Assembly: GCA_944322285.1 (NCBI GenBank)
Contig: CALUOR010000007.1
Span: 37,696-101,695, forward strand
Source of the DNA: an uncultured Bacteroides sp.
GTDB taxonomy: Bacteria > Bacteroidota > Bacteroidia > Bacteroidales > Bacteroidaceae
DNA length: 64,000 nucleotides
Reading direction: 5' to 3'
The notes beneath the pieces were generated by a model that saw nothing but the letters and a program-made list of their open reading frames with translations, did no database searches and had not been told where the DNA came from. Positions 35,401 through 44,102 of the stretch are shown in pieces; the stretch's first letter is position 1; each line of letters starts with the position of its first letter. A program made the position numbers and the translations under genes.

Positions 35401-35674
35401 AGACACGACGCCCGTGTTCTGGCCCGACGAGCGTCCCGACGCTGAGAACAACGTGATGAAGATGATTTCCGAGCACAAGTTCGACCTCATCGTCAACATC
35501 CCGAAGAACCACACCAAGCGCGAGTTGACCAACGGCTACAAGATACGCCGCGCGGCTATCGACCATAACATCCCGTTGATAACCAACGCCCGTCTGGCCG
35601 GCGCCTTCATCGAAGCCTTCTGCGACATGAAGCCGGAAGACATCCAGATTAAGAGCTGGCAGGAATATAAATAA
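32447..35674 (+). CDS. carB: Carbamoyl-phosphate synthase large subunit
   Basis: The product is 1075 residues from the ATG at 32447 (MKSNLKKVLVLGSGALKIG); a GTG 36 bp upstream is in frame but unneeded. It has the duplicated ATP-grasp architecture: first half with G-Q-A-G-E-F-D-Y-S-G-S-Q and E-V-N-A-R-L-S-R-S-S-A-L-A-S-K-A-T-G-Y, second half with G-S-S-V-E-F-D-W and E-C-N-L-R-A-S-R-S-F-P, then an MGS-like allosteric domain. It makes carbamoyl phosphate for arginine and pyrimidine synthesis with the small subunit CarA, which is not in the window. The last two-thirds is markedly GC-rich with C/G-ending codons. A good terminator follows. Confidence 0.97.
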   Translation: MKSNLKKVLVLGSGALKIGQAGEFDYSGSQALKALREEGISSVLVNPNIATIQTSEGIADKVYFLPVTPYFVERIIEKERPDGILLAFGGQTALNCGTELYRNGALEKYGVQVLGTSVEAIMNTEDRDLFVKKLDEIPMKTPKSHAVENMREALKAAQEIGYPVMVRSAYALGGQGSGICPDEETFLRLAESAFTFSNQILVEESLKGWKEIEFEVIRDANDHCFTVASMENFDPLGIHTGESIVVAPTCSLSDEQVETLQALSRKCVRHLNIVGECNIQYAFNAETNDYRVIEVNARLSRSSALASKATGYPLAFVAAKIALGYTLDEIGEMGTPNSAYVAPQLDYLICKIPRWDLTKFVGVSREIGSSMKSVGEIMSIGRSFEEIIQKGLRMIGQGMHGFVGNEDLRFDDLDHELSHPTDLRIFAIAQALEEGYTIERIYELTKIDPWFLERLKNIVDYKAVLSQYNKVEDIPADVLRQAKALGFSDFQIARFVLHPEGTMEKENLLVRARRKELGIVPAVKRINTVASEHPELTNYLYMTYGAEGYDVNYYKNEKSVVVLGSGAYRIGSSVEFDWCSVNAIQTARKLGYKSIMINYNPETVSTDYDMCDRLYFDELSFERVLDVIDLEQPRGVIVSVGGQIPNNLAMKLHRQAVPILGTSPVSIDRAENRNKFSHMLDLLGIDQPAWQELTSLDDVKGFVAKVGYPVLVRPSYVLSGAAMNVCYDEDELEEYLRMAVSVSKEYPVVVSQFLQNTKEIEFDAVAQNGEIVEYAISEHIEFAGVHSGDATLVFPAQKIYFATARRIKRISRQIAKELNISGPFNIQFLARNNEVKVIECNLRASRSFPFVSKVLKRNFIETATRIMLDAPYTKPDKSAYDIDWIGVKASQFSFSRLHKADPVLGVDMSSTGEVGCLGDDFDEALLNAMIAVGFKIPGKEKGVMLSSGAMKSKVDLLDASRILYGKGYKIYATAGTAAFLNAHGVDTTPVFWPDERPDAENNVMKMISEHKFDLIVNIPKNHTKRELTNGYKIRRAAIDHNIPLITNARLAGAFIEAFCDMKPEDIQIKSWQEYK

Positions 35675-35696
35675 TCTGTAGCCAAGTATATTAATA

Positions 35697-35753
35697 CGAG
35701 GATGTGTCAAAATGTAAAATGGCTTTTTTACATTACGGCACACCCTCGTTTTT
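35697..35753 (+). terminator. Terminator after carB
   Basis: CGAGGATGTGTC (35697-35708) pairs with GGCACACCCTCG (35737-35748), with an inner TGTAAAA/TTTTACA stem, followed by TTTTT. Confidence 0.8.
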
Positions 35754-35774
35754 ATAAAAATAATCAAGGGATAA

Positions 35775-35807
35775 TTGAGTAGAACGTCTGGTTTATCCGT
35801 ATCTTTG
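35775..35807 (+). promoter_or_regulatory. Promoter of the first lyase gene
   Basis: TTG (35775-35777) and TATCTTTG (35800-35807) form a -33/-7 pair, 20 bp before the start codon at 35827. Confidence 0.5.
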
Positions 35808-35826
35808 GAAAAACAAGGTTAGGTTT

Positions 35827-38562
35827 ATGAAGAAGATTTCGGTATTTGTCGTGTCGTTATGGCTTTGTCTGTCTGTGGCGGCACAATGGAGTGTAAGTTC
35901 ATCAGATTTGCCCCAGGGACATCCTCGTTACTTGACTCATCCGCAGGGGCGGGACGAAGTGTTGAGCCTTATGCAAAAGGAGGCATGGGCGGAAAATGTG
36001 TTCGCTAAATTGAAGCAACGGGTAGATATTTATGTAAATCGTACGGATACGCAACCCGATTGGTTGTATTCGCGCTTGGCTATGTATTGGAAGTCGCATG
36101 CCACGGATGTATATGTTCGTGGAGAAGTGTTCGACCATGCCGGAGGTTCGCCGGCACCGGCTCCAACGGTGCGTTATACAGGAACACGTGGCACGGTGGC
36201 CACTTACGGACGACCTAAACTGGAAGATGTGGTGCCTTATGATGATGATGAGGCCGGTAATGTAACCTTTCATAACAATACATTGCCCGGCAGACCTTTA
36301 GAGAAAGTACATCCGTCGAAGACCGGGCGCAACATTGAAAGCCTGAATCGTGAAATCATGGGTATTGCCCGCGACGCGGCTTTCCTTTATTGGGTAACGA
36401 AGGACGAACGCTATGCTCGCCTGGCCGCCGGAGTATTCGATACATACATGACAGGTATTTATTATCGTAATGTACCTGTGGATCTCAACCACGGACATCA
36501 ACAGACCTTAGTGGGCATGAGCTCGTTTGAAGTGATTCATGAAGACATCCTCTATGACATCGTTCCTCTGTATGATTTCCTGTACGATTATCTGCAAGTC
36601 AACCATGCTGGCAAAATGGATATCTATGCCTCGGCTTTCAAGAAATGGGCGGAGAACATCATAGCCAATGGAGTGCCTCACAACAACTGGAACCTGATGC
36701 AAGCGCGCTACATTATGAATATTGGCATGGTGTTGGAAGATAATGAAAATTATGCCGATGGCAAGGGACGTGGATACTACATAGACTATGTGCTGAACCG
36801 TTCCAGCATCCGCCAATGGAGCTTGAAGAAACTGGCTGAATACGGTTATGATTCCAATACAGGTATCTGGGCCGAGTGCCCTGGCTATAGTTCAGTGGTA
36901 TTGAATGATTATACAGGTTTTACCACACTTTTCGACCGGAACCTGCATTTTGACCTGACGCAGGCTTTACCCGTCATTCCTCGTGCCGTGGCCGCGATGC
37001 CCCAATATCTTTTCCCGAACCGGATGATGTGTGGCTTTGGCGATACACATCCTTCTTACCTGAATACCACTCCCATAAAGCGTATGATACAGAATGCGCA
37101 AGCCAATGGGAAGTTAGAACAGGAAGATTATTTTACGGCTTTGCTGAGATGTCTGGAACCTGAAACGGGAAAAACAAAAGGTGAAAAGCAAGTACCGGTA
37201 TCTGTCAGCTCTTTTTTCGATGAAAAACCGCTTGAGTTGAAATCCGAAGTAAAGCCCGGTCGTATAGAGGATTATGTATCTTCTTTCTTTTACGCTCCGA
37301 ATGTGTCGTGGTTGGTGCAGCGTAATGGCATGAACCCGAGGCATAGCCTTATGGTGTCCCTCAACGGAAGCATGGGCAATCACATGCACGCCAATGGCAT
37401 CTCCATGGAACTTTATGGCAAAGGCTATGTCTTGGGGCCGGATGCAGGCATCGGACAATTTTCCTATAGCGGCTTGGATTATGCGGAATATTACTCCCAA
37501 TTTCCGTCACATAATATCGTGTGTGTGGATGGTATCTCCTCTTATCCCATCATGAAAAGCAATCATGCCTTTCGTTTGCTTTCTGCTTTCCCGGCTCAAA
37601 ATGTCACGGGGCGTACATTTCCCGTGGTTACGTTTAGTGAGGTTTATTTCCGCGAGCCGGAAACTCAAGCCGACCAAACCCGCCTGAACAGCATTGTCAC
37701 CATTGATGAAAAGAGTGGCTATTACGTGGATATATTCCGCAGCCGGAAGGCGGAAGGAGGCGACAAGATGCATGACTATTTCTATCACAACTTAGGGCAG
37801 ACAATGCGTCTCACCACTTCGGATGGCGAGGATTTAAACTTGCAGCCTACTGAAGAACTGGCTTTTGCCGGTGCCCACCTTTATGCCTATTCCTATATAT
37901 ATAATAAGAAATCGGCATGTACGCAACGTGATGTAAAGGCCGCATTTACCATCGATATGCCCGACGAAGATGACATTTCCATGAATCTTTGGATGAAAGG
38001 AGAAAAGCGGCGAAAAGTCTTCACGGCACTCAGCCCCATGACTGAAGGCCTGAGCCGTACACCGGATATGCCATACGTCATCAAGGAGCAACCTACGTTG
38101 ACTTTCGTGGCCCGGCAGGAAGGCGAAGCTTGGAATCGTCCTTTTGTGGCAGTCTACGAGCCTTCATCCGTTAGCGAGCCGGAGCGGATTCGCACCGTCT
38201 GCTTCCCGGAAGTATCGGCCGACCAACTCGGAAGCCATGTCGGTATCCAAGTGGAGTTGAAGGATGGAAGCCGTGACCTTATTCTGTCTTCCGACCAACC
38301 GACGCATTTGTGCAAGGTGGAAAATTTGCAAAGCAAAGCCACCTACATTCTTTGGCGGAAAGGGCGGCAAGGCAGTACATTGTTCTTCATGGGGCATGGC
38401 ACACTGATGCAGACACCGGAAGTGAGCTTGCAGGCCGAGCCCCCGATCTCCATCCTGTTGGAACGCCGAATGGACGGTTGGTATTATGAAGCCTCAGGAA
38501 CCTGTACGCTTACACTGAACGGGCGGATTTATGAGTTAATGGCAGGAGAGGGGAAGCTGTAG
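35827..38562 (+). CDS. Heparinase II/III-like polysaccharide lyase (1)
   Basis: The product is 911 residues with a signal peptide ending at V-A-A-Q (about 20). An alpha/alpha-toroid N-terminal half includes H-N-N-W-N-L-M-Q-A-R-Y and G-I-W-A-E-C-P-G-Y. A beta-sandwich half follows with G-N-H-M-H-A-N-G-I-S-M-E-L-Y-G and Y-V-L-G-P-D-A-G, the place of the His-rich catalytic block in heparinase II/III folds. Lyases of this fold cut uronic-acid polymers by beta-elimination. A paralogue is at 53323-55977, and the GH88 at the end of the locus fits removal of unsaturated uronates. The exact PL family and substrate are not assignable here. It is transcribed with, or just before, the regulator downstream. 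Confidence 0.8.
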   Translation: MKKISVFVVSLWLCLSVAAQWSVSSSDLPQGHPRYLTHPQGRDEVLSLMQKEAWAENVFAKLKQRVDIYVNRTDTQPDWLYSRLAMYWKSHATDVYVRGEVFDHAGGSPAPAPTVRYTGTRGTVATYGRPKLEDVVPYDDDEAGNVTFHNNTLPGRPLEKVHPSKTGRNIESLNREIMGIARDAAFLYWVTKDERYARLAAGVFDTYMTGIYYRNVPVDLNHGHQQTLVGMSSFEVIHEDILYDIVPLYDFLYDYLQVNHAGKMDIYASAFKKWAENIIANGVPHNNWNLMQARYIMNIGMVLEDNENYADGKGRGYYIDYVLNRSSIRQWSLKKLAEYGYDSNTGIWAECPGYSSVVLNDYTGFTTLFDRNLHFDLTQALPVIPRAVAAMPQYLFPNRMMCGFGDTHPSYLNTTPIKRMIQNAQANGKLEQEDYFTALLRCLEPETGKTKGEKQVPVSVSSFFDEKPLELKSEVKPGRIEDYVSSFFYAPNVSWLVQRNGMNPRHSLMVSLNGSMGNHMHANGISMELYGKGYVLGPDAGIGQFSYSGLDYAEYYSQFPSHNIVCVDGISSYPIMKSNHAFRLLSAFPAQNVTGRTFPVVTFSEVYFREPETQADQTRLNSIVTIDEKSGYYVDIFRSRKAEGGDKMHDYFYHNLGQTMRLTTSDGEDLNLQPTEELAFAGAHLYAYSYIYNKKSACTQRDVKAAFTIDMPDEDDISMNLWMKGEKRRKVFTALSPMTEGLSRTPDMPYVIKEQPTLTFVARQEGEAWNRPFVAVYEPSSVSEPERIRTVCFPEVSADQLGSHVGIQVELKDGSRDLILSSDQPTHLCKVENLQSKATYILWRKGRQGSTLFFMGHGTLMQTPEVSLQAEPPISILLERRMDGWYYEASGTCTLTLNGRIYELMAGEGKL

Positions 38563-38601
38563 AAAATCCTTGGAATTATTGGGGAAATATTGATTTTTCG
38601 T

Positions 38602-38609
38602 TATATTTG
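38602..38609 (+). promoter_or_regulatory. -7 element of the propeller/AraC regulator
   Basis: TATATTTG with TTG at 38579-38581 as -33, spacing 20 bp, gives a short leader before the ATG at 38628. Confidence 0.5.
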
Positions 38610-38627
38610 CGCATCAAATACGTAAAT

Positions 38628-41441
38628 ATGAAAAACAAACCAAGATATATTTCCTTCCTTCTAATAATGCTCGCGGCTCTTTGTTTGCAGGCGAAGACAC
38701 GTGTCTTGCGAAGCCTGACGGCCTCGGACGGATTGACCAACTTGACGGTGAGCGCTTTCTATAAGGATTCCTTAGGCTTTGTGTGGATAGGAACATCCGG
38801 TTCGGTGGAACGGTTCGATGGCGTTTACCTGAAGCATTACCCCATAACAGGCAGTGATGAGCGGTTGAAGTATGTGGAGACCATTGCCGGTACGGCTGGA
38901 GGACAATTGTGGGTAGGCACCGGCACGGGACTTTGGAGGCTCAACCGGCAGGAAGATGTGTTTGAACGAGTGGTGCCCGATGTGATAAATTGTCCGGTGC
39001 GTTCCTTGTTGTACGATGGACGGGAGACGCTTTATATAGGCACCGACCGTGGACTGTATATCTACCGGGCGGGTAAATTCCGGCATGTTCAATTGGGAAC
39101 CAACAGTATTTCACCTTCCAATGCCGTAGTATGCATGGCCTTGGAGGAAACAGAGCGCCTCTGGATGGCTACCTCCGACGGACTATGTGTCATGAATCTG
39201 AAAGACGATTCCCTGCAACGATGGCATAACGAGATGGAAGGGGAGCATGCCTGTCAGTTTACCTGTACTGTACGAATAGGGGATAAACTCTATTTGGGAA
39301 CAATGGACCGTGGAATCGTTTGCTTCGATATTGTGACAAAGCGCTTTACGTCCTATGTTGACGTAGGATGCAACGTCATAAAAGTGTTGAGAAGCGATGG
39401 CAAGCATACGTTGTATGTGGGGACGGACGGTAACGGGGTACATGTCATAGATACGACGGATGACACCATCCTATACTCCATGAAGCATGAGGCGGGAAAC
39501 AACGAAAGTCTTCGCTCCAATTCTGTCTATTCGTTGATGGTGGATCGTGAGGGTATCGTATGGGTCGGTTTCTATCAGGCGGGCTTGGATTATACCTTGT
39601 TTCAAGGTGACACTTTCAGCGTCTATGCGTATCCTCCCTATTTCAACTCGAAAGATATGCCTATACGTGCATTCTTCATTTATGGCGATGAGAAACTGAT
39701 AGGTGCGCGGAGTGGCTTGTTTTATATTAATGAAGCTAAGAGGACTTTTAAGAAATTTGACATGCCTCGGATGCGCTCCGACATGGTGTTCTGCATCTAT
39801 CGTTTCGAAGACAATTACCTGGTAGGGACGTATGGAGGCGGCATGTATGTAATAGACCCCGTAACCTTGCGTATGACGGACTTCTCTCAAGCGGAACCAT
39901 TCCGGACAGGGCACATTTTCTGTATGGCGGAAGATGCGGAACATACCTTATGGATAGGTACTTCAATGGGCTTGTACCGTTATCACGATGGGAAGTTGCT
40001 GGCACGTTATACTTCGGCTGATTCCAAACTGCCTTCAGGTAATGTCTACGAGGTGTTTTTCGATTCTACGGGAAAAGGATGGATTTGTACGGAGAACGGT
40101 CTTTGTCTGTGGGATCCTTCTTCACGCCAGTTGCGTACAGATGTTTTTCCGGAAGGTTTTATTCATGGGGAGAAAATTCGTGTTGTCTATGAGGATTCCG
40201 CTCATCGGCTTTATTTTTTTCCGGACAAAGGTGCGTTGTTCTTCTCCGATTTGTCGATGAACCATTTTCACCGCATTCAGCCTGGTACACCATTGGAAGG
40301 GCGTGACGGCCTTTTTATCATAGAGGATGCAGACAAGAAACTATGGATAGGCACTAACAACGGTTTGTTTCATTACGATAAACAGGAAAATTTTGAATTC
40401 TACGATTTTGCGGATGGTATTCCCAGTCCTACGTTCACGCTTTGTCCGCCGGTGTGCGATGCGGAAGGAAACTTATGGTTTGGTAATACCGAGGGATTAT
40501 TGTTTCTTGACATGCGGCGGTTTGGTGAGCAGCAATCTGTAGACTCCTATCCCGTTCGGATAACGGATGTATTGGTCAATGGTGGTGAGCATCCGGAAAT
40601 TCATTCATGCCAAACGAAGAAAGCCATGGCACAAATTCAGTTGAAGGCATCGGAGAAGAACGTCACTTTTCGCATGTCCGATTTTTCTTATACTTCACCG
40701 GATGTCATGACTTACGAATATAAGTTGGACGGGCACGATGAATCATGGCGCTTGCTCACGGGCAAGTCCACGATTACTTACTTCAATCTGCCTTCGGGGA
40801 CGTATGTCTTTCGGGTAAGGCGTATGGGACAGCCCGCTTCGGAAACTCTCTTGACAATAGATATTGCTTCCCGCTTCTCTTCAGCTATGGCTTGGTGCGT
40901 GTGTCTGTTAGCGTTGCTCTCGTCTGGAGGTTATTATTATTACCGGAAACGTAGACATGTCGGTGCGAAAACCATTCCGGAAGTCGTAGAGCCTGCTCCG
41001 CTTGCCCATGCTTCCATCACCGAACACGTTACTGAGGAAGAACCGGAACCGAGCCTTTCCGAATCCAAATACAAGACCAATAAAGTTTCTCCCGAAGAAT
41101 GTAAACGCTTGCTTGAGCGGTTGGAACGCCTGATGGATAAGGACAAACCTTATAAGAATCCGAACTTGAAGATTGCGGACTTGGCTGTAGCCATCGGAAC
41201 CAGTCCTCATGCGTTGTCCTATGTGTTCAATCAGCATTTGGAGCGTAATTACTACGACTATGTGAACGATTATCGTATAGCGGAGTTCAAACGTTTGGCA
41301 CAGATGGACAAGTACGCCCGTTATACGCTCAGTGCTTTATCGGAATTATGCGGTTTCAGTTCGCGCGCCTCTTTCTTCCGCTCTTTCAAAAAGGCAACCG
41401 GCATTACGCCCAGTGAGTATATTCATAGTCTTGGAAAGTGA
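38628..41441 (+). CDS. SusR-like sensor: periplasmic propellers, Y_Y_Y domain, TM helix, AraC DNA-binding domain
   Basis: The product is 937 residues from the ATG at 38628 (MKNKPRYISFLLIM). The signal or anchor is followed by repeated W-I-G-T-x-x-G-L propeller blades over about 600 residues (L-G-F-V-W-I-G-T-S-G, L-W-I-G-T-S-M-G-L, L-W-I-G-T-N-N-G-L). Then a Y_Y_Y-type domain (Y-E-Y-K-L-D-G-H-D-E-S-W), a transmembrane helix (about 745-770) and a C-terminal AraC helix-turn-helix (I-A-D-L-A-V-A-I-G-T-S, F-S-S-R-A-S-F-F-R-S-F-K-K-A). There is no histidine kinase or receiver domain, unlike classical hybrid two-component sensors; signal goes directly from glycan binding to DNA. It likely controls the surrounding locus. 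Confidence 0.88.
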   Translation: MKNKPRYISFLLIMLAALCLQAKTRVLRSLTASDGLTNLTVSAFYKDSLGFVWIGTSGSVERFDGVYLKHYPITGSDERLKYVETIAGTAGGQLWVGTGTGLWRLNRQEDVFERVVPDVINCPVRSLLYDGRETLYIGTDRGLYIYRAGKFRHVQLGTNSISPSNAVVCMALEETERLWMATSDGLCVMNLKDDSLQRWHNEMEGEHACQFTCTVRIGDKLYLGTMDRGIVCFDIVTKRFTSYVDVGCNVIKVLRSDGKHTLYVGTDGNGVHVIDTTDDTILYSMKHEAGNNESLRSNSVYSLMVDREGIVWVGFYQAGLDYTLFQGDTFSVYAYPPYFNSKDMPIRAFFIYGDEKLIGARSGLFYINEAKRTFKKFDMPRMRSDMVFCIYRFEDNYLVGTYGGGMYVIDPVTLRMTDFSQAEPFRTGHIFCMAEDAEHTLWIGTSMGLYRYHDGKLLARYTSADSKLPSGNVYEVFFDSTGKGWICTENGLCLWDPSSRQLRTDVFPEGFIHGEKIRVVYEDSAHRLYFFPDKGALFFSDLSMNHFHRIQPGTPLEGRDGLFIIEDADKKLWIGTNNGLFHYDKQENFEFYDFADGIPSPTFTLCPPVCDAEGNLWFGNTEGLLFLDMRRFGEQQSVDSYPVRITDVLVNGGEHPEIHSCQTKKAMAQIQLKASEKNVTFRMSDFSYTSPDVMTYEYKLDGHDESWRLLTGKSTITYFNLPSGTYVFRVRRMGQPASETLLTIDIASRFSSAMAWCVCLLALLSSGGYYYYRKRRHVGAKTIPEVVEPAPLAHASITEHVTEEEPEPSLSESKYKTNKVSPEECKRLLERLERLMDKDKPYKNPNLKIADLAVAIGTSPHALSYVFNQHLERNYYDYVNDYRIAEFKRLAQMDKYARYTLSALSELCGFSSRASFFRSFKKATGITPSEYIHSLGK

Positions 41442-41552
41442 GATGAGAATCTATCCTATAAACTAAATATGAGCAGTTACTTAAGCGAAACAAAGCCGGA
41501 ATGTCCTTTGTCCGTTCCTTCTTACTATAAGATGTATTCGCGAAAGAAAATA

Positions 41553-41582
41553 TTGATTTTTACTGCAAAATCCTTAACTTTG
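41553..41582 (+). promoter_or_regulatory. Promoter of the first DUF1703 gene
   Basis: TTG (41553-41555) and TAACTTTG (41575-41582) with a 19-bp spacer form a standard -33/-7 pair. The DUF1703 gene therefore has its own promoter inside the polysaccharide locus. Confidence 0.6.
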
Positions 41583-41608
41583 TCTTTGAAAACTAAAATG
41601 ATGTGATT

Positions 41609-43147
41609 ATGCTGTATCCGATAGGCGTTCAAGATTTTGAGAAACTTCGGCGAGGCGGTTTCCTCTATATAGATAAAACCGACTTAGTGTACCGGCTTGT
41701 AAAGGAAGGGGTTTACTACTTCCTAAGCCGACCGCGGCGTTTCGGGAAAAGTCTGCTCATATCCACGCTGGAAGCGTATTTTTCCGGCAAGAAAGAGCTG
41801 TTCAAGGGACTAGCCATGGAGAGGCTGGAGAAGGAGTGGAAGGCATATCCGGTGTTTCACCTGGACTTGAACGCACGGAAATACGAGAATGAGGCCTCGC
41901 TGATAGCCATCCTAAACCAGCATCTGGAAAACTGGGAAACGGTATACGGTGACGAAAAGAAAGACCGTGCACCGGAAGAACGTTTCGCTCATCTGATCCG
42001 GAGGGCTTATGACACGACGGGACTGCCAGTTGTCATTTTAGTGGATGAATATGACAAGCCACTCCTGCAAACAATCGGGAACAAGAGTCTGATGGAGGAT
42101 TATCGGAATACCTTAAAGGCTTTCTACGGAGTGTTGAAAACGATGGACCGCTGTATCCGATTCGCCATGCTGACGGGCGTGACAAAGTTCGGGAAAGTGA
42201 GTGTGTTCAGTGATTTGAACAACTTGGAAGACATCTCAATGAATAAACGTTATGTCGCGTTATGCGGTATCACGGAGCAAGAAATTCATGACAATTTTGA
42301 AAATGAGTTGCATGAATTAGGAAAGGCGCAGGAGATGACTTATGAGAAAGTATGTAACACACTGAAAGAACGTTATGACGGATATCACTTCGTGCCTGAC
42401 ACGGAGGGTATTTATAATCCCTTCAGTTTGCTGAACACATTTAAAAATTTGGACTTTGAAAGCTACTGGTTTGAAACCGGAACACCTACCTATCTCGTGG
42501 AGCTGCTGAAACAGAGTCATTATGAACTGGAAAAATTGACGCAGGTTGAGACATCGGCAGATGTGCTGAACAATGTATTGGGAGATGACCAGCCGATTCC
42601 GGTCATTTACCAAAGCGGCTATCTCACCCTAAAGAGCTATGACAAAACGTTCAAACTCTATACATTAGGATTCCCGAACAAAGAAGTGGAGGAAGGGTTC
42701 ATGAATTTCCTGCTGCCGTGGTATGCCAACGTAGATACCATCGAATCGCAGTCCGCCATTAAACAGTTTGTGCAGGAAATACGAAGAGGAGACATCGACG
42801 CATTCTTCAAACGACTGCAATCATTCTTTGCGGATACGCCCTACGAACTGGTGCGGGAACGGGAATTGCACTATCAGAACGTGCTCTTCATCGTATTCAA
42901 GCTTATCGGATTCTATGTGAAGGCGGAATACCACACCGCACAAGGACGCATTGACCTGGTGCTACAGACGGACAGATTTGTCTACGTTATGGAGTTCAAG
43001 CTGGAAGGAACGGCCGAGGAAGCACTTCGACAGATTGAGGAAAAACAATACACAATGCCGTTCCGCACTGACGGAAGGAAGGTATATAAGATAGGAGTAA
43101 ACTTCAGTGCCACGACTCGGAACATTGAGAAGTGGTTGGTGGAATAA
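41609..43147 (+). CDS. DUF1703-type AAA-ATPase with C-terminal PD-(D/E)XK nuclease-like domain (intact)
   Basis: The product is 512 residues from the ATG at 41609 (MLYPIGVQDF); a GTG two codons earlier is possible. The N-terminal AAA-ATPase_like domain has F-L-S-R-P-R-R-F-G-K-S (residues 38-48, Walker A-like) and V-V-I-L-V-D-E-Y-D (141-149, Walker B). The C-terminal nuclease-like domain has G-R-I-D (Asp449) and M-E-F-K (Glu462, Lys464). The group is very abundant in Bacteroides, many copies per genome, with unproven function; mobility or defence roles have been suggested. It is unrelated to glycan use, so it is an insertion in the locus. A second, broken copy is at 49563-51031. Confidence 0.87.
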   Translation: MLYPIGVQDFEKLRRGGFLYIDKTDLVYRLVKEGVYYFLSRPRRFGKSLLISTLEAYFSGKKELFKGLAMERLEKEWKAYPVFHLDLNARKYENEASLIAILNQHLENWETVYGDEKKDRAPEERFAHLIRRAYDTTGLPVVILVDEYDKPLLQTIGNKSLMEDYRNTLKAFYGVLKTMDRCIRFAMLTGVTKFGKVSVFSDLNNLEDISMNKRYVALCGITEQEIHDNFENELHELGKAQEMTYEKVCNTLKERYDGYHFVPDTEGIYNPFSLLNTFKNLDFESYWFETGTPTYLVELLKQSHYELEKLTQVETSADVLNNVLGDDQPIPVIYQSGYLTLKSYDKTFKLYTLGFPNKEVEEGFMNFLLPWYANVDTIESQSAIKQFVQEIRRGDIDAFFKRLQSFFADTPYELVRERELHYQNVLFIVFKLIGFYVKAEYHTAQGRIDLVLQTDRFVYVMEFKLEGTAEEALRQIEEKQYTMPFRTDGRKVYKIGVNFSATTRNIEKWLVE

Positions 43148-43504
43148 CTGGCAAGGATAACGATTTATTCCGATTAAACAAAAGATTGGATGCAAGTGTT
43201 CCCACGTAGTAAGTGTAGAAAATGAAATGATAATTCCCTTCCCCGTCTCATCTAATAATTTAGGACTCTCAAAAGGCGTGAAGTGCTGTCATTGAAGTCT
43301 CAAATTATTATTTGAAACCTTTCAAACTTTTTTGTAATCATCTAATAACTAGCAATTTATTGATTATTAAGTCTGCCCTAATGAGTTGAGATAAGTCCAT
43401 GGGAATTTGTACACGCTATTTTAAAATACGTTTCTACCTTTGTGGTGTGAGAAACAAATAGCAATTGAATTCATAAACGTGTAATTTTAGTACAAAGGAG
43501 AACC
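43148..43504 (+). promoter_or_regulatory. Intergenic region before the sigma factor, with a possible promoter
   Basis: No gene seen. TACCTTTG (43435-43442) is a -7 box 62 bp before the sigma factor ATG; TTTG at 43406-43409 is a poorly spaced -33 candidate (25 bp). Confidence 0.4.
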
Positions 43505-44020
43505 ATGGAAGACATCAGTCAGACAACTTACCACTTAATAGCCTCCTCTTATGAAACCTATCACGAACAGGTTCGCCGCTACATCCGCAGCCGCATCAAT
43601 GAGGCGGATGATGCCGATGACCTGGCGCAAGATGTTTTTCTGCGCTTGATGGAATGCGGACAGATGCTGCGTGAGGAAACCGCCAAGGATTTCATCTTCA
43701 CTATTGCCCGTAACCTCGTTATCGACTACCTGCGCCGCTACTACAAACGCCAGGAGATTACATCTTATATATATGACATGCAGGAAACCGCAACCAATGA
43801 GCCTGAAAGCCGTGTTATCACTCGTGACCTTCAGGTACACGAATGGATGAAGGTCATCGCTTTGCCTGAACAACGACGTAAAGTCTATTGTATGAGTCGT
43901 TACGAAGACCGTTCGACCGCCGAGATAGCTGCCATGCTGAATCTTTCACTACGAACTGTGGAGAACCACTTGTTCAGAGGACGCAAGGAAGTGCGTGAGT
44001 ACATGCGGCAATGCATATAA
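43505..44020 (+). CDS. ECF-type sigma-70 factor
   Basis: The product is 171 residues. Sigma-2 region: D-A-D-D-L-A-Q-D-V-F-L-R-L-M-E (about 36-50). Sigma-4 region with helix-turn-helix: S-T-A-E-I-A-A-M-L-N-L-S-L-R-T-V-E-N-H-L-F-R-G-R-K (about 138-162). ECF factors direct RNA polymerase to special promoters, usually held by a membrane anti-sigma (FecR). No FecR-like gene is present here; SusC follows after 82 bp. It probably drives the susCD genes. The signal that activates it is unclear because the SusC lacks an STN domain. Confidence 0.9.
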   Translation: MEDISQTTYHLIASSYETYHEQVRRYIRSRINEADDADDLAQDVFLRLMECGQMLREETAKDFIFTIARNLVIDYLRRYYKRQEITSYIYDMQETATNEPESRVITRDLQVHEWMKVIALPEQRRKVYCMSRYEDRSTAEIAAMLNLSLRTVENHLFRGRKEVREYMRQCI

Positions 44021-44102
44021 TAATATATAATTATAAATGGTGTGGAAACTAATAGGTATTATCAATATAGCGTGTAATTTATTAATTTTAAAGTTTAACA
44101 TT

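Noticed and set aside
33131-35767. Long minus-strand frames opposite carB
   Set aside because: They are antisense shadows produced by the GC-rich codon usage of carB.
43220-43240. AAATGATAATTCCC word resembling a modular-element end
   Set aside because: No partner inverted end within 400 bp and no internal dyad, so it is not counted as a tenth element.
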